A stretch of 16,513 nt of DNA from Acidimicrobiales bacterium (GTDB taxonomy: Bacteria > Actinomycetota > Acidimicrobiia > Acidimicrobiales > Iamiaceae). The notes beneath the pieces are model-generated. The model was not told the origin of the DNA. It saw only the letters and a program-made list of their open reading frames with translations, and searched no databases. The DNA lies in NCBI GenBank assembly GCA_020439605.1, contig JAGQSI010000011.1:1-16513 (forward strand), written 5' to 3'. This document shows, in pieces, positions 7,000-14,183 of the stretch; position 1 is the stretch's first letter; each line of letters begins with the position of its first letter. Position numbers and translations under genes: made by a program.

Positions 7000-8705
7000 C
7001 GGATACTCCGACCAAGCCAACTTTTCGGCCAAGGACTATCGGCGCCCTTGGTGCACCAGAAGCGCTGCCTCCTCTGGAAGATTTTGTAGACCCGTCATGG
7101 CAACCTTCCAATGTTGGCGCCAGCTCGGGGCGGGGGCTGCTTCGAGCCAACCTGATCGTTGCGAGCGGCACCATGGTGTCGAGGCTTACGGGCCTGATCC
7201 GAACGTCTCTGGTGTTCGTTCTGCTCATCGAGGGTCTCAGCGACGCCTACCTCGGGGCCAACAACACCCCAAACATGATCTATGAGTTGATCCTCGGTGG
7301 AATCCTCACAGCATCGTTAGTGCCGCTATTTACCGACGACCTCGAACGAGGCGATGGGAATACAGCTACCTCGGCGATCATCTCGGTCGCACTAGTTGCG
7401 CTAGTTGGAGTAACACTCATAGGCCTAGCAGCAGGGCCTCTACTGATGACCTTGTTCTCAACCGGGTCCGCAGACGCCACTCGTGATGAATACCTGAAGG
7501 TTGGCGTTCCACTGTCGCTGTTGTTCGCTCCCCAGATCTTCTTCTACGGCTTGATGGCGGTGTGGTCCGCTGCGCTCAACGCCCGCCACCGCTTCTTGGC
7601 TGCTGCTTGGGCACCTGTGCTCAACAACTTCATTGCCATTGGAACCCTCTGGTACGCCCATTCCCTGGTATCAGGAAAACCCTCGCTGAAAGATGCTGTC
7701 GAGAACCGCAACATCGTCTGGGTACTCGGCATTGGCACTACTGCTGGAATTGTGGTCATGGCATTGGCGCTATATCCAGCGCTTCGTAGAAGTGGATTCA
7801 GGTTCCGTTTCAATCCTGACTTCAAACACCCGTCGGTACGAAGAGCCATACGGCTCTCGGCATGGACATTGGGATATGTCCTCGCCAACCAGGTAGCCGC
7901 CATCGTCATCCAGATCCTCGCCAAGCCCGGATCCGGTGACGTCACCAAATACCAGACCGCGTTTCAGTTCTTCCAGCTTCCCCATGCGCTTCTTGCGGTA
8001 TCGATCATGGTCACCTTCGAACCGCTCCTCGGACGAGCCGACGCGCGCGACGATCTAGATGGCTACAACACCCAGCTACTCCTAGGGTTTCGCCTAATAG
8101 CCCTGCTGATTATCCCTGCTGCGGTTGGCTACGTAGCTCTTCCTGGCGGACTGTCCGCCAGTCCGTTCGACCCCACCGACGGACTACTTGCAGAGGCCTT
8201 CAGCGTGCTGGGCGTAATTGCAGCCTTCGCAGTTGGGCTGCCCGGATTCTCAACCTATCTATATGCACTAAGAGGCTTTTACGCCAAGAAGAACACTCGA
8301 ATTCCGTTCTTCATCAACTGTGTAGAGAATGCCATCAACATCGTTCTAGCTGTTATCTTCGTTCGGCTGTGGGGCGTTATCGGCCTTGCGCTCGCATTCG
8401 GAGCCGCATACAACATCTCGGCGATCATCGCAGTTGGTTCCCTGACCCGTCACAGCCCAGGGTTCGACTGGAAGGGTCTCGGCTCCACCTGGCTTCGTCT
8501 GCTCGCTGCCGCCGCGATCATGGGCGGTTTTGTCTACGGGCTGATCACTGTTCTGGCACCAGCTACTGCACTAGCGCTGATCCCTACCGTCGGCGTCACC
8601 ATCCTGGTTGGAGCAGTGGTCTACTTCGCCAGTATCTATGTGTTCGCGGTTCCGGGCGTTACCGAGATGCTTTCTCGACTGCCAGTGCTTCGCAGATTCG
8701 CCTGA
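6996..8705 (+). CDS. murJ: MurJ/MviN-family lipid II flippase
   Basis: An integral membrane protein of 569 residues from the MOP superfamily. MurJ flips undecaprenyl-linked lipid II from the inner to the outer face of the plasma membrane for peptidoglycan assembly. The family start of the first helix, VASGTMVSRLTGLIRTSLVF (55–74), carries the conserved arginines (Arg63, Arg69), and DAYLGANNTPNMIYELILGG follows, with ASLVPLF after it. About 14 hydrophobic segments run to the end. Residues 1–48 form a Pro-rich polar cytosolic tail longer than in E. coli MurJ. There is no C-terminal pseudokinase or carbohydrate-binding extension as in mycobacterial MviN. The start is GTG 6996, which overlaps the previous stop by four bases. 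It is unusual that this gene lies inside a block with PspA and a binding-protein/vWA lipoprotein; a wzx-like flippase for another lipid-linked sugar is the main alternative, but the N-terminal motif favours MurJ. Confidence 0.93.
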   Translation: MTDTPTKPTFRPRTIGALGAPEALPPLEDFVDPSWQPSNVGASSGRGLLRANLIVASGTMVSRLTGLIRTSLVFVLLIEGLSDAYLGANNTPNMIYELILGGILTASLVPLFTDDLERGDGNTATSAIISVALVALVGVTLIGLAAGPLLMTLFSTGSADATRDEYLKVGVPLSLLFAPQIFFYGLMAVWSAALNARHRFLAAAWAPVLNNFIAIGTLWYAHSLVSGKPSLKDAVENRNIVWVLGIGTTAGIVVMALALYPALRRSGFRFRFNPDFKHPSVRRAIRLSAWTLGYVLANQVAAIVIQILAKPGSGDVTKYQTAFQFFQLPHALLAVSIMVTFEPLLGRADARDDLDGYNTQLLLGFRLIALLIIPAAVGYVALPGGLSASPFDPTDGLLAEAFSVLGVIAAFAVGLPGFSTYLYALRGFYAKKNTRIPFFINCVENAINIVLAVIFVRLWGVIGLALAFGAAYNISAIIAVGSLTRHSPGFDWKGLGSTWLRLLAAAAIMGGFVYGLITVLAPATALALIPTVGVTILVGAVVYFASIYVFAVPGVTEMLSRLPVLRRFA

Positions 8706-8743
8706 TCCGAACACATCTGCACACAACAAGCCCATTGCTGACC

Positions 8744-8749
8744 TAGCAT
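8744..8749 (+). promoter_or_regulatory. Putative -10 element (TAGCAT) for pspA
   Basis: TAGCAT is followed by six bases (GCTCGC) and then ATG 8756, with no Shine-Dalgarno sequence before the start. It suggests that pspA can be transcribed as a leaderless mRNA from the 50-base gap after murJ, independently of the upstream genes. No good -35 was found. Confidence 0.4.
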
Positions 8750-8755
8750 GCTCGC

Positions 8756-9562
8756 ATGATCAAAATGTTCAAACGCTGGTGGGCCTACCTGACTGCTGGG
8801 GCCAACCAGAAGTTCAACGAGAAGGCCGATCCGAAAATTCAACTTGAGCAGGCCATAACCGAGGCTCAGGATCAACATCGTCGTCTCAAAGAACACGCTG
8901 CCAACGTCATTGCTCAACAGCACCAGACAGAACAACAACTGAACCGGGCTCTCACCCAGCTTGAGAAGCTCAATGCCAATGCACGCCAAGCCGTGACCAT
9001 GGCAGATGGCGCGGCCAAGGCTGGAGACGCCGCCAAGGCAGCGGAGTACACAAGGGCCGCAGAAACAATTGCCACACAGTTGATCTCTGTGGAGACACAG
9101 GTTGCGGACCTCAAGGAAATGCATTACGCCGCAACGCAGGCCGCCGGTCAAGCGAAGTCCGCTGTGGCCACAAATGGCCAGGTACTCCAGCAGAAGCTCG
9201 CTGAGAAGCAGAAACTGCTTGGCCAACTCGAGCAGGCCAAGATGCAGGAACAGATGAACAAGGCCATGGCCTCACTGTCCGAGACTGTCGGCCAAGAAGT
9301 TCCGACCCTCAACGAGGTCCGCGACAAGATCGAGCAGCGTTACGCCCGTGCAAAGGGTATGAGCGATCTTCAGGAAACCTCTGTCGAGTCCAGGATGATC
9401 GAGATCGAACAAGCGGCCCAGAACTGGGAGGCCCAGTCCCGCCTCGATGAGATCCGCTCTCAGTTGGGTATAGAGACCGCTGCACCTGCGGCGCCAGTTG
9501 CAGTTCCCGTCGAGGCGGAGACACCTGCAGAAGGCACCTCACAACCCTCACCCGGGGTCTGA
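8756..9562 (+). CDS. pspA: PspA/IM30 (Vipp1)-family membrane-stress protein
   Basis: A 268-residue protein of the PspA/IM30 family, an ESCRT-III-like coiled-coil protein that oligomerises on the inner face of the cytoplasmic membrane and helps preserve it under stress. It begins with an amphipathic helix (MIKMFKRWWAYLTAGANQ) and the family segment NEKADPKIQLEQAITEAQDQ (residues 21–40). Long Gln/Ala/Glu-rich helices follow, with the typical AKMQEQMNKAMASLSE and a last conserved helix near 205–225 (LQETSVESRMIEIEQ). The C-terminal 25 residues form an Ala/Pro/Glu-rich disordered tail. There is no pspB, pspC or pspF here; instead pspA is the last gene of the block with the AAA+ ATPase and MurJ. 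It has its own promoter-like element. It converges with proB, with 10 bases between stops. Confidence 0.92.
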   Translation: MIKMFKRWWAYLTAGANQKFNEKADPKIQLEQAITEAQDQHRRLKEHAANVIAQQHQTEQQLNRALTQLEKLNANARQAVTMADGAAKAGDAAKAAEYTRAAETIATQLISVETQVADLKEMHYAATQAAGQAKSAVATNGQVLQQKLAEKQKLLGQLEQAKMQEQMNKAMASLSETVGQEVPTLNEVRDKIEQRYARAKGMSDLQETSVESRMIEIEQAAQNWEAQSRLDEIRSQLGIETAAPAAPVAVPVEAETPAEGTSQPSPGV

Positions 9563-9572
9563 GCCTTCTAGG

Positions 9573-10727
9573 TCAAGGAAGGATCACGAGGTCGTCACGA
9601 TGGATGACCTCGTGAATCATCCCTTCAGGTAGTTGCGCAGTTTGCATTCCAGCGATTGTGCTGAGATCCTGCGATGAGGTCCGCACGAGCCCCTTTGCGA
9701 ATACCGCGCCGTCTGGACCAACTATCTCCACGCCTTGGTCCGCTTGAAAGCTGCCCACTACTCCAGTTACACCGGCTGGCAACAACGACACTCCCCTGTT
9801 GATGAGAGCCTTTCGAGCGCCCTCGTCCACAGAAATGCGCCCGCAGGAATCCACTGCGAATGCGATCCACAGCTTGCGGGCGGCGATGCGTTGTGAGCTC
9901 GGGGCAACGATGGTTCCTACTCCAGGGGTCCCAGCGAGCGCATCGGCGAGCACGTTTGGTCTATGAGCCGCAGCGATGACGGCCCTAACCCCGGACCACG
10001 AAGCCATCTTGGCTGCCGCTACCTTCGAGGCCATTCCGCCGCTGCCTCGAACCGTGCCAGCGCCGCCGGCGAGCGCTTCGAGTTCAGCGGTGATCTCCAT
10101 GACCTCTTCGATCAGAGACGCATCATCGTCTAGTCGCGGGTCAGCGGTCAGTAGACCGGGCGCATCTGTCAACAGGACCAGAAGATCCGCGCCCAACAAC
10201 TGCGCAACGAGGGCACTCAGCCGATCGTTGTCTCCGAATCGGATCTCGTCGTCTGCGATTGCATCGTTCTCGTTGATGATCGGAACAACGCCAAGCTCCA
10301 AGAGGCGCCGCAGCGTGGATCTGGCATGGAGATACTGTTGGCGAATACCGAAATCGAGCGGGGCAAGCAGAACCTGACCGCCAACTATTCCATGACTTGC
10401 AAATGCGTCGTCGTAGACCCTCATCAGACGGCTCTGGCCGATCGCCGAGACGGCTTGGAGGGTAACCGCATCGCTGGGGCGGTTATCGGCTAGGCCAATA
10501 GCTGGCAGACCGGCGGCAATCGCCCCCGAGGTAACCACTACTACCTGTGAACCCGCATCTCGCAGAGCTGCAACTTCGCTGCAGAACTTGGTTATGGCCT
10601 CAACGTCAATCTCACCGCGGTCATTAGTTATCGAGGAGGTGCCGATCTTTGCGACCACGAGCTGAGCCATGGCAGTAGGTTGCCCTGAAACATCTGCAGA
10701 TGTCGAAGCGTTAACGGCGGAACTCAT
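9573..10727 (-). CDS. proB: Glutamate 5-kinase
   Basis: Phosphorylates L-glutamate with ATP to glutamyl 5-phosphate, the first and usually feedback-inhibited step of proline synthesis. The 384-residue protein has the amino-acid kinase domain (about 21–270) with VVAKIGTSS (Lys27), VVVVTSGAIAAG, INENDAI (Asn152-Glu-Asn-Asp155), RFGDNDRLSA (163–172), LTDAPGLL (186–193) and GSGGMASKVAAAKMA (228–242). A C-terminal PUA domain follows (about 290–384), as in most bacterial ProB. ATG 10727 overlaps the obg stop by one base (TGATG), so translation is probably coupled. ATG 10670, which would give 365 residues starting MAQLVVAKIG, is closer to the usual N-terminus and cannot be excluded. The last codons of the gene form a strong hairpin. 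Its usual partner proA is not next to it. Confidence 0.95.
   Translation of the reverse strand: MSSAVNASTSADVSGQPTAMAQLVVAKIGTSSITNDRGEIDVEAITKFCSEVAALRDAGSQVVVVTSGAIAAGLPAIGLADNRPSDAVTLQAVSAIGQSRLMRVYDDAFASHGIVGGQVLLAPLDFGIRQQYLHARSTLRRLLELGVVPIINENDAIADDEIRFGDNDRLSALVAQLLGADLLVLLTDAPGLLTADPRLDDDASLIEEVMEITAELEALAGGAGTVRGSGGMASKVAAAKMASWSGVRAVIAAAHRPNVLADALAGTPGVGTIVAPSSQRIAARKLWIAFAVDSCGRISVDEGARKALINRGVSLLPAGVTGVVGSFQADQGVEIVGPDGAVFAKGLVRTSSQDLSTIAGMQTAQLPEGMIHEVIHRDDLVILP
9584..9615. terminator. Hairpin in the 3' end of proB, possible two-way terminator for pspA and proB
   Basis: TCACGAGGTCGTC (9584–9596) pairs with GATGACCTCGTGA (9603–9615): 13 base pairs with one G-U, around a 6-base loop. 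On the minus strand it covers the last codons of proB and is followed by TCCTTCCTTG. On the plus strand it starts 21 bases after the pspA stop and is followed by ATCATCCCTTC. The tails are only moderately T-rich, so terminator function is inferred. Confidence 0.45.
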
Positions 10728-11965
10728 CAGTCTTCTGCATACTCGAAGGAGAGCTTGCCAATGTGGACAACATCGCCCTCTTTGGCTCCAGCCTTGGCCA
10801 GGGCCTTGTCCACTCCAAGACTCTTCAAGCGTTCCTGCACATAGGCCAATGCTTCGAGGTTGGTGAGATCTGACAATGCAACCGCTCGCTCAGCGGCTCT
10901 TCCAGACACGATGAAGCTTGCGTCATCGCCTCGCTCAACGGTTAGGCCCACCGGCTGCGGTCGATAGACCACAAACGGCTCCGGCTCGGGTTCTTCCGAC
11001 CTTGCCTGGCGAACCGCTGTTGCCATCGCTCCAACCGCTCGGTTGATGCCATCGCCTGTCACCGCTGAGAAGGTGATGATGTCTGTGGGTATCTCGTCCT
11101 CAGAGAGATCAGACCGGCTCCCCAGAACTACCCGTGGGCGGTACAAGAGCTCAGGTCGGTAGTTCTCTAACTCGGCTAGAAGAATCCGTTCCTGTTCCTC
11201 AGGTGAGTGAGGTGCTGTAGGGGCGAGGTCGATCAGCAAACACAAAGCTCTGGCGCGCTCCACGTGACGTAGGAACTGGTGACCGAGCCCCCGACCCTCG
11301 CTAGCGCCTTCTATAAGGCCTGGTATGTCCGCTACCACCATCTCATCGCCCTCATCCATCCTCACCACGCCAAGGTTGGGCTCAAGCGTGGTGAAGGGAT
11401 AATCCGCGATCTTTGGCTTTGCAGCCGAGATACGAGAGATGAGAGTGCTCTTACCGACGTTGGGGAAGCCCACCAGCGCCACATCTGCCATGAGTTTGAG
11501 TTCTAGATTGAGCCAGCGTTGCTCGCCCACCTCCCCCTGCTCAGCAAAGGTTGGTGCCCGGCGCTTGTTCGACAAGAAGCGGGTGTTGCCTCGTCCTCCA
11601 CGGCCACCCGAGGCCGCAAGCCACCGGTCTCCAGCGTTGACAAGATCAGCGAGGACCCGGCCGTCCTGATCGTAAACCACGGTACCTTCGGGCACCTTCA
11701 CAATCAGATCGTCGCCACCATGGCCGTGTTTCTTCTTGCCCTGCCCGTGTACGCCGTTGGTTGCTCTGCGATGGGGATGATCCCTGAAGGCGAGAAGCGA
11801 GGAGACGTTACGGTCAGCTACGAGCCAGATGTCTCCACCGTTGCCCCCGTCGCCTCCATCGGGCCCACCTTTGGGCACGTGGGCTTCACGGCGCATGGAG
11901 ACACACCCAGCGCCTCCATCGCCTCCACGCACATTCAGTTGGGCTTCATCGACGAACGAGGACAC
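10727..11965 (-). CDS. obg: Obg-family GTPase (ObgE/CgtA)
   Basis: A 412-residue essential-type GTPase that binds the large ribosomal subunit and links ribosome assembly with stress and growth control. It has the glycine-rich Obg fold (1–158; KGGPDGGDGGNGGDIW, ASGGRGGRGNTRF), the G domain (159–325) and the C-terminal OCT domain (about 330–412) found mainly in Gram-positive Obg. G1 is GFPNVGKS (166–173), G2 includes Thr192/Thr193 and G3 is DIPGLIEG (213–220). The G4 site reads GSRSD (282–286) instead of the usual NKxD, with only the aspartate kept; G5 is SAVTG (300–304). GTG 11965 is chosen because the Obg fold begins right after it (SSFVDEAQLNVRGGDGG) and a -10 element lies six bases before it; the frame is open to 12034, but this extension overlaps the pseudopilin gene and has no homology. 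Cotranscribed with proB. Confidence 0.95.
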   Translation of the reverse strand: MSSFVDEAQLNVRGGDGGAGCVSMRREAHVPKGGPDGGDGGNGGDIWLVADRNVSSLLAFRDHPHRRATNGVHGQGKKKHGHGGDDLIVKVPEGTVVYDQDGRVLADLVNAGDRWLAASGGRGGRGNTRFLSNKRRAPTFAEQGEVGEQRWLNLELKLMADVALVGFPNVGKSTLISRISAAKPKIADYPFTTLEPNLGVVRMDEGDEMVVADIPGLIEGASEGRGLGHQFLRHVERARALCLLIDLAPTAPHSPEEQERILLAELENYRPELLYRPRVVLGSRSDLSEDEIPTDIITFSAVTGDGINRAVGAMATAVRQARSEEPEPEPFVVYRPQPVGLTVERGDDASFIVSGRAAERAVALSDLTNLEALAYVQERLKSLGVDKALAKAGAKEGDVVHIGKLSFEYAED

Positions 11966-11971
11966 CCGGCA

Positions 11972-11999
11972 AGGATAGCGGCTTAGTTCTCTTCCACAA
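11972..11999 (-). promoter_or_regulatory. Promoter for obg–proB, probably leaderless
   Basis: On the minus strand TTGTGG (11999–11994) is followed after 16 bases by TATCCT (11977–11972), then six bases (TGCCGG) and GTG 11965. There is no Shine-Dalgarno sequence. The -35 lies in the last codons of the upstream pseudopilin gene, so obg–proB has its own promoter despite the 17-base gap. Confidence 0.5.
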
Positions 12000-13539
12000 G
12001 GTGAACCGGATCGCCCACGATTCGAGCAGACCACGTTGTACGGTCCGTGACGTCCGCGCCGTTAGTAAACGTATACCTGATCTGCCACCAGTTATTGTTC
12101 GTAGGCGGACTATAGCCAGCTAGATCAATATCAATCTCAATCAGCTTACCATTGAACCTGCTATTAGATACATCAATATAGTTGACGTTAGTTCCAGACG
12201 TAGCACCAGAACTCGCTGCACCGGTCCAATCGAATGTAGCAGGAACCCACGTATTTCCATTGGTTCCGCTGGGTTTCATGATCTCGATCTTGGAGCCACC
12301 CTCTCCCGGGTCCCAGAGCTCAAGTCTCATCTTTTTGCCGGCATGCAGCGCTTCTATCTCAGCTAAATAGAACGATGCCTGTGCAGTCTGAGCTGCAGCA
12401 CGAACAGAAATCGCGTCGCGCCCAAACACGCGGGGACACATAACATCATTACGGCCATCACATAGACCAGGATTCAGGTTTACATATTTGGCCACCATAC
12501 CCCAGGCATTCTCACCATCATTGAAGTTATTTAGTCGTGCTCCTTGATTGTGCACCTTCAACAAATAGCGACCCGGCAGATCATTTACACCGATGTTACA
12601 CGCCGCTGGGAGTCTATTCCAGCGGCCACTACCGAGGTAGGTTGCGTTATTGGATGAACCAGTAGAGAATGTATTAGTACACTTAACCGGGTTGTCAGAC
12701 TCATTCAGTGGAGTATTGTCCGCTGCGTACAAAGTATAGGTATAGGTATCTGCAGCAGAACCGCTAAACGCCCGATCAGGTGGGGTCGGGTTGGCGGGTA
12801 CACTTGAATTTGCTGTATACTTGGGATCGTAAAGAAGTATTTCTATCGCTGCAGTGCGGTTGGGAGGAGCCTCGATATAGACACCATATCCTTCACTCCT
12901 GTACTCGGTATTGCTCTGACCATCACATAGCGCTACCGTACCATTAGACCGTGCCATGCTGAAGCCCCGACTTTGATATCTGTCACCATTTTGTTTATTG
13001 GAGCAGTAGGTGTTTACCGACTGGAAAAGGTATTCCGTCGGAAATCCATACGTACCTTGGTTGAGGAGTAGTCCAGTGCCAAAGTAGTTCCTCGGGCTTC
13101 CCATTGGTACGGCCAGTACGTATTCCGCAAAGGATGTCCTGGTCAATGATATATTTGAACCGCCAAGGGACTTGTAGAAGAAACTTCCAACACTACTGTC
13201 GGTGATAGTAACCCGAAGGCGCTTATCAGAGCGTGTACTCGGCTGAACATCAATACTCACGGTGGCACTTGGCTCGAAACCATTCTTCTTTGCTGCGGCA
13301 AGCGCGGCGGTTCTAGCTGCGGGTACATCTGGTAGCCAAACTACGCCTGCAAGCGCAGCAGCATCGGCTGCCCTGCGGATGTCGGATGCTCGGTTATACC
13401 ATGCGCCCACGTCAACTGCTAGGCCGACCATTAGCAGTAGCGGCACCAAGAGCAACGCGAACATGACCAAGACATATCCGTGGTCTCCGCCACCCCTAGC
13501 TGTCTTTATTATTTGCCGATGGTTATGCCTTATCTGCAT
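11983..13539 (-). CDS. TadG-like pseudopilin/secreted protein with long C-terminal domain
   Basis: A 518-residue protein. The charged, Gly-rich N-terminus (TARGGGDHGYVLVM) leads into one hydrophobic segment (22–44) and then VDVGAWYNRASDIRRAADAA (42–61), the signature of TadE/G-like proteins of Flp pilus assembly. The rest is a large exported region with several cysteines, rich in Asn, Ser and Thr; the part after about 385 (SFYLAEIEALHAGKKMRLEL, WDPGEGGSKIEIM) resembles a beta-sandwich accessory domain, by appearance only. AGGGGG at 13550–13545 is a good Shine-Dalgarno five bases before ATG 13539. It begins 9 bases after the stop of the preceding pseudopilin gene. The gene is A+T-rich (bases 12121–12180 hold 18 G or C in 60), unlike obg next to it. 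It probably forms a minor or tip component of a Tad-type fibre. Confidence 0.82.
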   Translation of the reverse strand: MQIRHNHRQIIKTARGGGDHGYVLVMFALLLVPLLLMVGLAVDVGAWYNRASDIRRAADAAALAGVVWLPDVPAARTAALAAAKKNGFEPSATVSIDVQPSTRSDKRLRVTITDSSVGSFFYKSLGGSNISLTRTSFAEYVLAVPMGSPRNYFGTGLLLNQGTYGFPTEYLFQSVNTYCSNKQNGDRYQSRGFSMARSNGTVALCDGQSNTEYRSEGYGVYIEAPPNRTAAIEILLYDPKYTANSSVPANPTPPDRAFSGSAADTYTYTLYAADNTPLNESDNPVKCTNTFSTGSSNNATYLGSGRWNRLPAACNIGVNDLPGRYLLKVHNQGARLNNFNDGENAWGMVAKYVNLNPGLCDGRNDVMCPRVFGRDAISVRAAAQTAQASFYLAEIEALHAGKKMRLELWDPGEGGSKIEIMKPSGTNGNTWVPATFDWTGAASSGATSGTNVNYIDVSNSRFNGKLIEIDIDLAGYSPPTNNNWWQIRYTFTNGADVTDRTTWSARIVGDPVHLVEEN

Positions 13540-13548
13540 TACAGCCCC

Positions 13549-14181
13549 CTATACAGCCGGCTCAAGCTGCATGACGGCAGTCCGAGTGACCGTTTGTCCT
13601 TGCCCGAGCATCTTGAAATGATTCTCAACGAAGACTTCGACGTAGACGCCGTAGTAATCAGATCCGGTGTCTTGAATATTTGTTCTGACGTTTGGACACC
13701 AGCCACTTCGTAGCGCTGCGGTGCTCTTCAAGCAGCCGCTTCCTGATGGGGCGACCGCAGGATCACCACTAATCGTCAGGTCAAAACTACTGAGGGTCAA
13801 GTTCGCCAACTGAGTGTCCTTGAGCACGTTGCATAGTCCAGTCGGCGATGCGAGCAGACACGAAGAAGGGACCTTTCCATCCGCTGTCGTCGCCTTGAAG
13901 ATGACTACCTTTTTGACATTACCCAAAAGTCCTGCGGACTGGAGGCTGGACCTGACGCCGTTGAGCGCGTAATAGTCAGCTCCTCTACTTACCGATTGCC
14001 CTGACCCTACACGTGCCCCGGTTCGAGCTGCCTCATTCACTGCTAATCCAGCTCGCCACGCGAAGCCATAATTAAAGGTACCTGCAATGAGCATGACAAG
14101 TATTATTGAGATGAACGCCATCTCAACTACTACTGCACCGTCCTCGCTCTGAGATCGTAGTCGCTTAGGTGAGACAATCAT
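13549..14181 (-). CDS. TadE-like pseudopilin
   Basis: A 210-residue TadE-type protein. A short basic, polar start (SPKRLRSQSEDG) precedes GAVVVEMAFISIILVMLIAG (15–34), which has the glutamate near position 5 of the hydrophobic stretch that is typical of type IV pilin-like segments and TadE proteins. NEAARTGARVGSG (49–61) follows, as in the family. The outer region has four cysteines (108, 117, 150, 162) in the contexts SCLLASPTGLCNV and SGCLK...GWCPNVR, and ends DYYGVYVEV...QLEPAV. The same layout occurs in the gene just upstream, so the two are paralogues. ATG 14181 lies two bases after that gene's TAA, and its own TAG is 9 bases before the next start, so all three form one operon. The ribosome binding site is weak; it probably relies on translational coupling. 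Confidence 0.85.
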   Translation of the reverse strand: MIVSPKRLRSQSEDGAVVVEMAFISIILVMLIAGTFNYGFAWRAGLAVNEAARTGARVGSGQSVSRGADYYALNGVRSSLQSAGLLGNVKKVVIFKATTADGKVPSSCLLASPTGLCNVLKDTQLANLTLSSFDLTISGDPAVAPSGSGCLKSTAALRSGWCPNVRTNIQDTGSDYYGVYVEVFVENHFKMLGQGQTVTRTAVMQLEPAV

Positions 14182-14183
14182 GG

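Noticed and set aside
8636..9226. Minus-strand open frame of 196 codons across the murJ–pspA junction
   Set aside because: It lies antisense to pspA, whose coiled-coil codon pattern explains the open frame; the Leu/Cys/Gly-rich translation is typical of such shadows.
9564..9582. CCTTC/GAAGG inverted repeat between pspA and proB
   Set aside because: Only five base pairs with a 9-base loop; the adjacent 13-base-pair hairpin is a far better terminator candidate.
11519..11986. Plus-strand open frame of 155 codons antisense to obg
   Set aside because: It is antisense to the conserved glycine-rich Obg domain and has no start-site signals or domain.
11966..12034. Longer obg start at 12034
   Set aside because: The added residues overlap the upstream pseudopilin gene and do not belong to the Obg fold, which begins right at GTG 11965.
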